Part shown: positions 18,263 through 26,610 of the stretch, one piece after another
Layout of the letters: each line of letters begins with the position of its first letter
Position numbering within the stretch: the stretch's first letter is position 1
Source: an uncultured Bacteroidota bacterium
GTDB lineage: Bacteria > Bacteroidota > Bacteroidia > Chitinophagales > Saprospiraceae
Length of the DNA: 37,977 bases
Reading direction: 5' to 3'
Assembly: GCA_937870795.1 (NCBI GenBank)
Contig: CALMWS010000370.1
Location: 1 to 37,977 of the forward strand
Translations under genes and position numbers: made by a program
The notes under the pieces: generated by a model
Seen by the model: the letters and a program-made list of their open reading frames with translations, nothing else
Told to the model about the DNA's origin: nothing
Database searches by the model: none

Positions 18263-19924
18263 TTACTTCTTGATTAAGGAAAATACATAAGCCAAAATCA
18301 ACACGAGTGCGCATCCTATGGCATTCAACCAGAGGTAGCCAACCCAATCCATGTAAAAAACACCGATCACGGCAGCTTCAGTTAGGACAGCGGCGGGCAG
18401 GATGTGTTTCGCCTGTATGCGTTTGAAGTAAAAGCCGGCTAAAAAGATGCCCAGGATGGTGCCGTAAAACAAGGATCCCACGATGTTGACAAACTGAATC
18501 AGGTTTTCAAAAAGACTGCTGATGTTGGCAAAACCGATGGCAATGGCACCCCACAAAATGGTCATGCCCCTGCTGAAACCCAGGTAATGCTGGTCATCTG
18601 CTTTCGAATTGTAATTGCGTTTGTATATGTCTAAGGTGGTACAAGAAGCCAGCGCACTCAATTCAGAGGAACTGGATGACATGGCAGCACAAAATATGAC
18701 TGCCAGCAGCAAGCCTACCAACCCTTTGGGTAGGTACGACAAAACAAAATAAATGAATACGTAGTCCTTGTCATTTTCTTCCACACTGGCATTATTGGCC
18801 TTTACCAGGGCCTTAGCCTCTGACCTCAATTTTTTCTCAGCATTGTTGAGCGTCAAAATCCGGGCCTGGGCATTGGCATCAGCGTTGCCGTTTAGCAGCA
18901 AAGTTTTGCGCTCATTAAACAGGCTGTCATAGCGGGCTTCCAAAGCCAAGATTTGTTCTTTGTAAGGTCCCTGTCTGGTATTTTCCAGCGCCGGTTGATT
19001 GAAAAACAATGGGGCGGGTTGAAATTGAAAAAACACATAAACCATGATGCCACACAGCAGGATAAAAAACTGCATGGGCACTTTAAAAAGTCCGTTGAAT
19101 ACCAAACCCAGCCTGCTTTCTTTGATGCTGTTGCCGGAGATGTAACGTTGTACCTGACTTTGGTCGGTACCAAAATACGCGAGGGCCAAAAACATACCTC
19201 CCGTGATGCCAGACCAAAAAGTATACCTGCTTTCTACATCAAAAGAAAAATCCACCAGCTTCATCTTGCCATCCATGCCCGCAATGCGGAGTGCATCGGT
19301 AAAATGAATGTGTTCCGGAAGACTTTTGAGGGCCACGGTAAAGGCGGCTGCCATGCCCAGAAAAATCACAAACATCTGCTGCTTTTGGGTTACTGCTACC
19401 GCTCTTGTACCCCCACTCACGGTGTACAAAACCACGAGACTGCCCGTGATGATGTTGAGCGCGGTGAGGTTCCAGCCCAGGATGGTGGAAAGTATGATCG
19501 AAGGGGCATAAATGGTGATACCTGCCCCCAGTCCCCGCTGGATCAAAAACAAAACTGAAGTCAGTACCCTGGTGTGTTTGTCAAAGCGGTTTTCGAGGTA
19601 TTCATATGCCGTGAAAATTTTTTGCTGGTGGAAGATGGGAATAAACGTTGCGCATATAATAATCATGGCTATTGGTAGCCCAAAATAAAATTGCACAAAG
19701 CCCATGCCATCGTGAAACGCCTGCCCTGGTGTGCTCATAAAGGTAATGGCACTGGCCTGGGTAGCCATTACGGATAGACCAATGGTCCACCATTTTACTT
19801 CCTGTTTTTCTTTGAGAAATTCATCGGCGGTCATTACTTTTTTACCGGCTACATACATGCCGTAAATAATGATGAAGGCCAACGTACCCGCCAGCACCAG
19901 CCAATCTTCCAGCGCTATGGTCAT
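18263..19924 (-). CDS. Sodium:solute symporter family protein with charged insert
   Basis: Inner-membrane SSS-family transporter, 553 residues, about 13 helices. Typical elements are WWTIGLSVMATQASAITFMS (45-64), the Na2 helix CAAMSSSSSELSALAS (412-427) followed by TTLDIYKR, and FGTDQSQVQRYISG (251-264). Between two helices, residues about 303-387 form an unusual soluble insert rich in charged and helical heptads (LEARYDSLFNERKTLLL, AEKKLRSEAKALVKAN). Its ATG overlaps the stop of a 33-codon membrane gene (ATGA), which itself overlaps the stop of the PIG-L deacetylase gene. This coupling implies uptake of a product connected with the deacetylase. The substrate is unknown. Confidence 0.93.
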   Translation of the reverse strand: MTIALEDWLVLAGTLAFIIIYGMYVAGKKVMTADEFLKEKQEVKWWTIGLSVMATQASAITFMSTPGQAFHDGMGFVQFYFGLPIAMIIICATFIPIFHQQKIFTAYEYLENRFDKHTRVLTSVLFLIQRGLGAGITIYAPSIILSTILGWNLTALNIITGSLVVLYTVSGGTRAVAVTQKQQMFVIFLGMAAAFTVALKSLPEHIHFTDALRIAGMDGKMKLVDFSFDVESRYTFWSGITGGMFLALAYFGTDQSQVQRYISGNSIKESRLGLVFNGLFKVPMQFFILLCGIMVYVFFQFQPAPLFFNQPALENTRQGPYKEQILALEARYDSLFNERKTLLLNGNADANAQARILTLNNAEKKLRSEAKALVKANNASVEENDKDYVFIYFVLSYLPKGLVGLLLAVIFCAAMSSSSSELSALASCTTLDIYKRNYNSKADDQHYLGFSRGMTILWGAIAIGFANISSLFENLIQFVNIVGSLFYGTILGIFLAGFYFKRIQAKHILPAAVLTEAAVIGVFYMDWVGYLWLNAIGCALVLILAYVFSLIKK

Positions 19925-20022
19925 GCCGTAAAATGATTCATCAGCCAGATAAATATCACCACATACAAGGCATTTACAATCAACAAGGCAAGGTAGATTT
20001 TATTCCAGTTTTGGATTTTCAT
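19921..20022 (-). CDS. 33-residue single-helix membrane protein between PIG-L deacetylase and symporter (previously easy to miss)
   Basis: A 34-codon frame, ATG 20022-20020 to TGA 19923-19921. It begins MKIQNWNKIYLALLI, continues with a hydrophobic stretch of about 20 residues and ends LMNHFTA, giving a single predicted membrane helix with a short charged N terminus. Both junctions are ATGA overlaps: its ATG overlaps the stop of the PIG-L gene, and its stop overlaps the ATG of the symporter. Such exact double coupling is hard to explain by chance. I infer a small accessory subunit of the symporter, by analogy with other tiny membrane subunits; I know of no named family. Alternative: a leader used only for translational coupling. 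Confidence 0.75.
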   Translation of the reverse strand: MKIQNWNKIYLALLIVNALYVVIFIWLMNHFTA

Positions 20023-22550
20023 GGCTTGATGTCTTTGCCCAGCGAAACCATATTGGCAAATATCCTGTAGGCACCCGCAACACCCGCTGGCAACTGACGG
20101 AACCAGCTGTAGCCAGTGTATATAAAGTTGCCTTCTCCATATTTGGCAATGAGCATGCCCCCATCTCGGGCATCTTCACCCGGATCGTTGCACGATAGGA
20201 TAGGAGTATAAGCGGCATCCCACTCACTGGCAAAATACAAGCCACGCTCCTGAACCCAACCTTCAAAATCTTTTTCTGTGATTTTATTGGGGTAATTCAA
20301 CACTTCGTGTTCAGGATGTAAAAATCGAACCGGTGCCTCTTCTACCGTTACCCTTTCTCTGCCAATCTTAAGAGGGTATGGCCCCAAATTGGCACCCACA
20401 GTCAAGCGATTGTTGGTATTGTATTGCACAATCACATTGCCCCCCTGCCTGGCGTATTCCAGAATTTCTTTTTGCTTAAATTTTAAATCTTCATTGGTGT
20501 TGTATGCCCTTACGCCCAGAATTACGGCATCGTATTGATTCAGTTGGTCACCTCTAAGCTGGGCCGCCTCTATTTCATCTACGATGTATCCAATTTGTCT
20601 CAGACTTTTGGCCACCTCATCACCTGCTCCGGGAATATAGGCAAGTCTGTTACCCGCTTTTTTGATGTCGAGCCTAACCAAACGTGTTTCGGCAGGCATG
20701 TAAACCAGCTGTGTGGGTATATGGTCATAACTGATGGTGATCAATTGTTTGTTGTAAATGTTGCCATTGATTTCGGCCTCTGCTTGCAGCGTCAACTCTC
20801 CACTCGTAGCGGGTGGACTCACATCAAATTCAAATCTCTGTTCCGCATTTTTTTCAGCTATGTCAAATTCATAATAGGCAGGACTTACACTCCAGCCGTT
20901 ACTCACCGGCAGCCTTACCTTTCCTTTTTGATTGGCAGCTCCTGCTTTTACACTTACACTCACTTTTCTGGTGTGATTGTCTCCAAATACAATCACCTTT
21001 TCGCTGAAATTGACGGAAACTTCAGGTGTCACCTCAAATGGTCTGTAGGTTTCGCCATCTTCCGGACTGTTGTACTTGTAAGCCACCGGCCTGGTGATGG
21101 AAAGCGCCTGACCATTGAGCTCAAAATCAAACTGCACCATGATCTGGCGCGGGGTCTCCGGCAAGCCAATCCACTCTGCCTGATCTACCTTGTACATGCC
21201 CATGCTGCCTCTTTCGTTGAGCCAGTACGCATTGGTGTGCCATGCATTGGTGGGTACGGTAAAAGAATAGGTTTGCAGATAGGTTTCATTGTCACCCAGT
21301 TCTTTCATAACCAGGGTATCTTTTCCGGCAGGGTGTAAGGCAATCCTTTTTAATATGGCCTTACCCGGCAATCTTTTGACCACTTCGATGTCAGTTTTGA
21401 TCACCTCTCCTCTTACCGCAGTATGAGCAGAGGCAATGGCTTCTGCATAAAGGCCCAGACATTGTAAAATAACGTCGTTGATTTCCTTTGTTTTTCTTTC
21501 CCTCCAGAATTCATCCTTCAGGCCAGCTATCAGGTTCTTTGCTTTGAGCAACTCAGCTACCGATTTTTCCGGATGCAAAAAGTCGTAGTTTTTCTGAACG
21601 CCATCCATGATCTTGAGAATGGCAGCCCCGCCTTCTACCCGGGTCCACGTAGTATTGATGCCTTCAAATAGATTTTCTGTGTTGGTGGGCTTGCTGCCTT
21701 TCAACAATTCCAGGTACTCAGATTGATTGCCCCTTGTGCCGGTATTGCCAAAGCCCTGGCATTTGTGTTTACTTCGGGATAGAGCAGAAATTTCTGTATT
21801 GGACTTGCCCAGTAATGGATAGTAACTGCCTACCTCAAAGCTCAGCAAATGACTTTTATCTGCCTTGTTGAAAGCTTCCTGACTGCCGAAGAAAAACCAC
21901 GAAACGTTGAAAAACAACCGGGACGCCTTCCATGGAGCTACGTGACTCAGTTGATCTTTGTAGGCATTGGCATCCGCAGCCTTTTCAAACAATTCATGGG
22001 CAAGCATGGCCGATGCTGTATGGTGGCCGTGTGTAGTGCCACTGGTGCGGTGATCAAAACGATTGATGATCACGTCTGGCCTGGTTTTGCGAATGGCCCA
22101 AACCACGTCGTGTTTTACTTGTTCATTGTCCCAGATGGAAATGGTCTCTTCTGCATTTTTGGAGTATCCAAAATCATTGGCCCTCGAAAACATCTGGTTG
22201 CCACCATCGATCTTTCTGGCCTGCAATAATTCCTGGGTGCGTATTACCCCCAATAGCTCTTCAATTTCAGGACCAATCAGGTTTTGCCCGCCATCCCCTC
22301 TGGTGAGCGACAAATAGGTGGTATGTGCATTTACGCCATTGACCAAATGCGAAATCAGTCTGGTATTTTCATCATCAGGGTGTGCCGCAACATAAAGTGC
22401 ATTACCCAAAAAATTCAGACGCTCAATGGCCTTGTAAATTTCACCGGATGTGGGTTTGGCAGGTTGTTGTCCGTACAATTGCCATGCCAGCCCTAACCCA
22501 AATACAAAACAAATCAGCCTTTGAAAATTGTGTAATCTTTGCTGCGCCAT
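20019..22550 (-). CDS. Exported PIG-L/LmbE family deacetylase with C-terminal GATase-like domain
   Basis: Predicted zinc-dependent de-N-acetylase, 843 residues, with an N-terminal signal or anchor segment (FQRLICFVFGLGLAWQLYG, about 9-27). The PIG-L domain (about 40-290) has the AHPDDE motif at 56-61 and the second metal motif HGHH at 174-177. A long middle part (about 400-640) is beta-rich, containing immunoglobulin-like segments such as VSVSVKAGAANQKGKVRLP. The last about 200 residues resemble a class I glutamine amidotransferase-like fold (YDAVILGVRAYNTNEDL, YARQGGNVIVQYN), probably without amidotransferase activity. It is translationally coupled to a 33-residue membrane protein and a sodium symporter, suggesting processing of an N-acetylated sugar or conjugate for uptake. 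Confidence 0.9.
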   Translation of the reverse strand: MAQQRLHNFQRLICFVFGLGLAWQLYGQQPAKPTSGEIYKAIERLNFLGNALYVAAHPDDENTRLISHLVNGVNAHTTYLSLTRGDGGQNLIGPEIEELLGVIRTQELLQARKIDGGNQMFSRANDFGYSKNAEETISIWDNEQVKHDVVWAIRKTRPDVIINRFDHRTSGTTHGHHTASAMLAHELFEKAADANAYKDQLSHVAPWKASRLFFNVSWFFFGSQEAFNKADKSHLLSFEVGSYYPLLGKSNTEISALSRSKHKCQGFGNTGTRGNQSEYLELLKGSKPTNTENLFEGINTTWTRVEGGAAILKIMDGVQKNYDFLHPEKSVAELLKAKNLIAGLKDEFWRERKTKEINDVILQCLGLYAEAIASAHTAVRGEVIKTDIEVVKRLPGKAILKRIALHPAGKDTLVMKELGDNETYLQTYSFTVPTNAWHTNAYWLNERGSMGMYKVDQAEWIGLPETPRQIMVQFDFELNGQALSITRPVAYKYNSPEDGETYRPFEVTPEVSVNFSEKVIVFGDNHTRKVSVSVKAGAANQKGKVRLPVSNGWSVSPAYYEFDIAEKNAEQRFEFDVSPPATSGELTLQAEAEINGNIYNKQLITISYDHIPTQLVYMPAETRLVRLDIKKAGNRLAYIPGAGDEVAKSLRQIGYIVDEIEAAQLRGDQLNQYDAVILGVRAYNTNEDLKFKQKEILEYARQGGNVIVQYNTNNRLTVGANLGPYPLKIGRERVTVEEAPVRFLHPEHEVLNYPNKITEKDFEGWVQERGLYFASEWDAAYTPILSCNDPGEDARDGGMLIAKYGEGNFIYTGYSWFRQLPAGVAGAYRIFANMVSLGKDIKP

Positions 22551-22647
22551 ATCTTTAAATATATAAAATCTTTAATGTATGCAATGATAATGAATCTACT
22601 GCACAATTGTTTCAACAATCAAGAGATTTTTGAGGCTAACGGTACTG

Positions 22648-23217
22648 TTAAAGCGATAAAAGATGCCGTTCAATGACGGAGGCAAAATATTTGTGCTCCA
22701 GGGACAGCACCCTTTTGGCAACTTCATCTGCATGGTCATGAGGAAAAACAGGGCAAATGGCCTGGAAAAGTATCTTGCCTTCATCGTATTTTTCATTGAC
22801 CAGATGGATGGTCATGCCACTCTGTGTTTCACCATCCCTTACTACTGCTTCGTGCACAAAATGGCCATACATGCCTTTGCCGCCATACCTGGGCAAGAGG
22901 GCAGGGTGGATGTTGATGATGCGGTTTGCATACTTTTCAATAAGCGCTTCCGGAATTTTTTTAAGATAGCCTGCCAGGATAATGGCACCTATTTTGTGCT
23001 CATTCAATAGGCCGGCAAACGAATCAGTGGCCAACTCGCCTTTTTCGTGGATGTAGTAGGGTAGAGCATTGTCCCTGGCATGCTGAATGACGCCTGCATG
23101 GGGCTTATTGGTCACGATGAGTGACACGATTATATTTTCATGCCCGCGAAAGTATTCAATGATTTTTAATGCATTGGAACCCCCACCGGAGGCAAATATG
23201 GCAAGCTTTATTTTCAC
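22648..23217 (-). CDS. purN: Phosphoribosylglycinamide formyltransferase
   Basis: Purine synthesis enzyme that transfers the formyl group of 10-formyl-tetrahydrofolate to GAR. It is 189 residues, the usual size. FASGGGSNALKII is the phosphate-binding loop, and the active-site region NIHPALLPRYGGKGMYG contains the catalytic Asn-His pair; VNEKYDEGKILFQ carries the conserved Asp. The start codon is GTG (23217-23215), overlapping the TGA of the preceding PorD-like gene (GTGA), so translation is coupled. It is the last gene of the bamD-rpoZ-coaBC-porD-purN run. Confidence 0.95.
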   Translation of the reverse strand: MKIKLAIFASGGGSNALKIIEYFRGHENIIVSLIVTNKPHAGVIQHARDNALPYYIHEKGELATDSFAGLLNEHKIGAIILAGYLKKIPEALIEKYANRIINIHPALLPRYGGKGMYGHFVHEAVVRDGETQSGMTIHLVNEKYDEGKILFQAICPVFPHDHADEVAKRVLSLEHKYFASVIERHLLSL

Positions 23218-24119
23218 TTCAACGCGTCGTACCTCGAAGCCAGCGAAGGCGAAGTGAGGGTCATCAATGCCCTTAGTTTGGCCTTCTGCCCGGTATCGGC
23301 TGCTTTAAAAATCTCCACCAGCTCATTGAACTTGGCATCTCCAAAAGATTGAAGAAAATAGGAATAAGGATAGGCCTGGTTGAGATCCTCAATCAAACCC
23401 AAACTGCTCAACAATACGGCCCTGCTTTTTTCAGCATCCTGCCACATATTGTCAAGGGCAAGTCTGTGGTATTCATAGATTACCTGACGGAAGGGCCTTA
23501 GCCTTGGACTTTGGATGTTTTCAATCAAAAAATACTTGGAACGCCCATTGACACCTACGTTTGACCAGCTGGGATCATCTCTTTTTGTGCCGTTGGGCAA
23601 ATTCTGAAATACATCGCGCGCTGCCTGAAAATAATCTTCACCTCCGTAAAGAGAGAAACTGTCGTAATCATAACCAAGGGTCAAAAAAGCATAAAAACTA
23701 AGCGTGCTGCTCAGATTGTCAAAAAATGAACGATCACTGCGCTGTATGGGCTGACCCGGCAGATAGGTGAAGGTCACCGACTTGTCCTGGATGTTGATCA
23801 TTTGGGTTTTATAATCTGAATTATAAACCGGCCTGCTGGTTTTTAGGGTAATATCTGCCAAAAAGGTAGAACTGCTCAACTCTTCTGTAACGGTAATTTG
23901 TACACTGCCCTCAATTTTTTCTACCTCGGTATATTCATGGTCGGTCCATCGGGTCTTGTTGAAAAAATCTTTTACATCTGTTTCCATTTGGCGATATACG
24001 GATGGATCCGTTTTTAGGTTTACAGGAATCACAACCTTTACATCAAACTTTAATTCCTGTGCTTGTGCCGGATGCAGGCAAATGACAATAGCAATGAGTG
24101 GTAGAATTATTCTGTACAT
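23214..24119 (-). CDS. porD: DUF4835 family protein, probable type IX secretion protein PorD
   Basis: Exported protein of 301 residues with a signal peptide (YRIILPLIAIVICLHPAQA). The body begins QELKFDVKVVIPVNLKTDP and includes the family-typical stretch FTYLPGQPIQRSDRSFFDNLSSTLSFYAFLTLGYDYDSFSLYGGEDYF, with a helical second half (RPFRQVIYEYHR onwards). This is the DUF4835 layout, which public annotation names PorD; a precise molecular role is not something the sequence shows. It sits between coaBC (4 bp upstream) and purN (GTGA overlap). The position directly after coaBC is conserved across Bacteroidota as I recall. The T9SS-type protein at 16311-18260 is consistent with a functional secretion system in this organism. 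Confidence 0.85.
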   Translation of the reverse strand: MYRIILPLIAIVICLHPAQAQELKFDVKVVIPVNLKTDPSVYRQMETDVKDFFNKTRWTDHEYTEVEKIEGSVQITVTEELSSSTFLADITLKTSRPVYNSDYKTQMINIQDKSVTFTYLPGQPIQRSDRSFFDNLSSTLSFYAFLTLGYDYDSFSLYGGEDYFQAARDVFQNLPNGTKRDDPSWSNVGVNGRSKYFLIENIQSPRLRPFRQVIYEYHRLALDNMWQDAEKSRAVLLSSLGLIEDLNQAYPYSYFLQSFGDAKFNELVEIFKAADTGQKAKLRALMTLTSPSLASRYDALK

Positions 24120-24123
24120 GACT

Positions 24124-25314
24124 TTATAACGCTAAGATGGCATCGATAATATCCACGGCCACCATTTCTTTTGATTTTAATGATAATTTTTCATGCCTTC
24201 CTCCTTTGTAAACGAGGCTTACCTGATTGGTGTCAACCCCAAAGCCGGCACCCTCATCTCTGAGTGAATTCAAAACTACAAAATCCAGGTTTTTCTTGAC
24301 CACTTTCTGGCTTGCATTTTCAATTTCATTTTGGGTCTCCAACGCAAAGCCAACTAAAATTTGATTTGCTTTTTTTCTCTGCCCCAGGCTCGCTGCTATG
24401 TCGATGGTTTTTACCAACTCAAGCTGTAGGGTGGTGCCTTCTTTTTTTATCTTTTCATGCGCTACCTCAGCGGGTGTATAATCCGCCACCGCGGCTGCCC
24501 AGATTACGATGTCCTGTTGATCAAAAATGCCATCACAAGCCTCATACATCTCTTTGGCCGAAACTACATTGACCACTGTCAATCCGGCAGGAATGGTAAT
24601 TTTTACGGGACCCAATACCACCGTTACTGCTGCGCCCCTTAAAGCCGCTTCCCTGGCCAAAGCCAAACCCATCTTGCCACTGCTGTGGTTGCCAATAAAC
24701 CTTACGGGATCCAGATGTTCGTAGGTTGGGCCAGCTGTGATCAGTACATTTTTGCCCTTCAGATCTTGCTTCTTTTGAAGAAAACGAGTGATATGCTCGT
24801 GGATTTCTGCCGGTTCTGCCATGCGTCCTTCACCCGTGAGACCACTGGCCAGTTCGCCGTAACCCACAGGTAACAACAAGTTGCCATAAGCCTGCGCTCT
24901 TTTGAGATTTTCTTTGGTAGATGGATGGTGCCACATGTCGAGGTCCATGGCGGGAGCCAGCATAACCGGACACTTGGCGGATAGATAGGTAGCCGTGAGC
25001 AGGTTGTCTGCCAGGCCATTGACCATCTTACCGAGGGTGTTGGCGGTGAGAGGAGCTATGACCATGAGGTCAGCCCATAAGCCCAACTCTACATGATTGT
25101 TCCACGTTCCGTGGGCAGACAACTCCGAATCAACCGGGTTTTTGCTGAGGGTAGAAAGGGTAAGGGGAGAGATAAATTCACCAGCAGCAGCTGTCATTAC
25201 ACAGCGGACTTCATAACCTGCCTTGATCAGCAAGCGACAAAGTTCTGCCGATTTATAGGCTGCAATGCTTCCGGTAATTCCCAGAAGAATCCTGGGTGCT
25301 CTCTGCCCGGTCAT
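24124..25314 (-). CDS. coaBC: Bifunctional phosphopantothenoylcysteine decarboxylase / phosphopantothenate--cysteine ligase
   Basis: Coenzyme A synthesis enzyme carrying out two consecutive steps: ligation of cysteine to phosphopantothenate and decarboxylation to phosphopantetheine. It is 396 residues, normal for the fusion. The FMN-dependent CoaC half (about 1-185) has LLGITGSIAAYKSAELCRLL, the catalytic-His segment NNHVELGLWADLMVIAPLTANTLGK and APAMDLDMW. The CoaB half begins near GKNVLITAGPTYEHLDPVRFIGN and includes AAVADYTPAE, with KIKK soon after. It starts 7 bp after rpoZ and ends 4 bp before porD, in the conserved Bacteroidota order. Confidence 0.97.
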   Translation of the reverse strand: MTGQRAPRILLGITGSIAAYKSAELCRLLIKAGYEVRCVMTAAAGEFISPLTLSTLSKNPVDSELSAHGTWNNHVELGLWADLMVIAPLTANTLGKMVNGLADNLLTATYLSAKCPVMLAPAMDLDMWHHPSTKENLKRAQAYGNLLLPVGYGELASGLTGEGRMAEPAEIHEHITRFLQKKQDLKGKNVLITAGPTYEHLDPVRFIGNHSSGKMGLALAREAALRGAAVTVVLGPVKITIPAGLTVVNVVSAKEMYEACDGIFDQQDIVIWAAAVADYTPAEVAHEKIKKEGTTLQLELVKTIDIAASLGQRKKANQILVGFALETQNEIENASQKVVKKNLDFVVLNSLRDEGAGFGVDTNQVSLVYKGGRHEKLSLKSKEMVAVDIIDAILAL

Positions 25315-25321
25315 TAAAATA

Positions 25322-25657
25322 TCAGGCGTTTTCTTCGTCCCTGTACTTCATTACAAGTTCGCCATTGAGGTACTCCTCTGTGGCTATGATGGCCGGGTTG
25401 GGTAACCTTTCATAAAACTTGGAAATTTCGATTTGTTCCTTGTTTTCGTGAATCTCTTCAATGGTATCTGATGTGACAGAAAATTCCTCCAGCTTGGTGT
25501 GCAACTCTCTCTTCAGCTGGTTGCTGATTTGATTGGCCCTTTTTGAAATAGCCACCAATGCTTCAAACATATTGCCCGTAGGTCTTACCATATCTTTGAT
25601 GTTCCTGGCTTTTACATTGGGATCCAGATTCTGCACCTTGTTCTTTATATCTGTCAT
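25322..25657 (-). CDS. rpoZ: DNA-directed RNA polymerase omega subunit (Bacteroidota type)
   Basis: Small RNA polymerase subunit that aids assembly of beta'. It is 111 residues. The core ARNIKDMVRPTGNMFEALVAISKRANQIS corresponds to the omega/Rpb6 helix that contacts beta', and it carries the longer acidic tail seen in Bacteroidota (ERLPNPAIIATEEYLNGELVMKY). Its ATG overlaps the TGA of bamD (ATGA, 25657-25654), and coaBC begins 7 bp later. Identification rests on both motif and conserved position. Confidence 0.92.
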   Translation of the reverse strand: MTDIKNKVQNLDPNVKARNIKDMVRPTGNMFEALVAISKRANQISNQLKRELHTKLEEFSVTSDTIEEIHENKEQIEISKFYERLPNPAIIATEEYLNGELVMKYRDEENA

Positions 25658-26466
25658 GCTTTGATTTTTTTAAGGTTTGTCAAGCTTTTTTCGTAAATTT
25701 CTTTTATCTCTTTGTTGAGCTTTCTGTCTTTGAACTTATCCATGTATTTTTTGCAGTGATCTATGGTTTCACTGTAGCGCTCTTCTCTTTTTTCTTCAAT
25801 GCTGTTTTCTGCCAGTTCAAAGCTCGATTTAACCAACAAATATTTGGCTTCGGTCTCAAATGCTGAACCTGGAAAATCCTTGAGCAGGATCTCAAATGAT
25901 TTCACAGCTGATTGGTACTGCCCCAATTTATAATAAAGCAGTCCTTGCTGGTGCGCTTTCTTTTCCAGTTTTTTGCGCATCTCATCCATCAACTTATTAC
26001 ACTCGGCTAACCGTTTGCTGTCAGGGTACTTGTTGACAAATGCCTGCATGGCATCGATCGACTTTTGCGAATAACTCTGGTCCAATTTGTAGTTGGGCGA
26101 CAATTTGTAATGCGAATAGGCCGCCATGAAATCAGCTTCTTCCTTGTTCTTACTGTTGTAAAAAGTAGATACAAAATTGGAAAAGTAATGAGAAGCGGTA
26201 ATGTACTCTCCGGTATGATAGTACGTGTAGGCTATGTTGAAAAAGATTTCTTCTGCCTCCGTTTTTCCTCTGTAATACTGTACAGCCAATTCGTACAAAG
26301 TTTGGGCAGATACCCATTCTTTGTCCTTGTAGTACTCGTTGGCCTTGTTGAGTATGAGCTTGGGATCGTTGCTGGTACGCACACGCTCAAACTCAGTTGA
26401 GCATGAAGACAAACCCATAATAACCCCAATCAAAAGGGTTAAAATTCCAAATCCCGGATATTTCAC
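25654..26466 (-). CDS. bamD: Outer membrane protein assembly factor BamD (lipoprotein)
   Basis: Lipoprotein component of the BAM complex on the periplasmic face of the outer membrane. I start at GTG 26466-26464, giving 270 residues whose signal peptide (KYPGFGILTLLIGVIMG) ends in lipobox LSSC. The frame can be extended to a TTG at 26493, but that falls within the promoter -7 box. Five TPR-like repeats are recognisable (for example NKANEYYKDKEWVSAQTLYE, IAYTYYHTGEYITASHYF, YYKLGQYQSAVKSFEILLKDFP). It is the first gene of the operon with rpoZ, coaBC, porD and purN, and overlaps rpoZ by 4 bp. Confidence 0.93.
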   Translation of the reverse strand: MKYPGFGILTLLIGVIMGLSSCSTEFERVRTSNDPKLILNKANEYYKDKEWVSAQTLYELAVQYYRGKTEAEEIFFNIAYTYYHTGEYITASHYFSNFVSTFYNSKNKEEADFMAAYSHYKLSPNYKLDQSYSQKSIDAMQAFVNKYPDSKRLAECNKLMDEMRKKLEKKAHQQGLLYYKLGQYQSAVKSFEILLKDFPGSAFETEAKYLLVKSSFELAENSIEEKREERYSETIDHCKKYMDKFKDRKLNKEIKEIYEKSLTNLKKIKA

Positions 26467-26490
26467 GTAATAATGGTTAAAATAAGTGTG

Positions 26491-26522
26491 CAAAATTAAG
26501 CATAATACCCGAAAACGCCAAA
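26491..26522 (-). promoter_or_regulatory. Near-consensus Bacteroidota promoter of the bamD operon
   Basis: On the minus strand TTTG (26522-26519), a 20-nt spacer, then TAATTTTG (26498-26491), an exact TANNTTTG. Transcription is expected near 26485, about 18 nt upstream of the GTG start at 26466. This is the best promoter match in the window. Confidence 0.8.
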
Positions 26523-26610
26523 TAAATGAATACGTTGCCTTGAAAATCAGGATTTTATTGTTAAAAAAAACCTAAAATCCTGATTTCACCCAATATTATT
26601 TGCTTTTTGA

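Noticed and set aside
20535-21338. A 267-codon plus-strand open frame opposite the PIG-L gene
   Set aside because: It lies wholly inside a well supported gene on the other strand, has no start context, and its translation shows no family motif; it is an antisense shadow.
26467-26493. A TTG start giving BamD nine extra residues
   Set aside because: That codon is part of the TAATTTTG -7 box and the extension breaks the lipoprotein signal peptide pattern.
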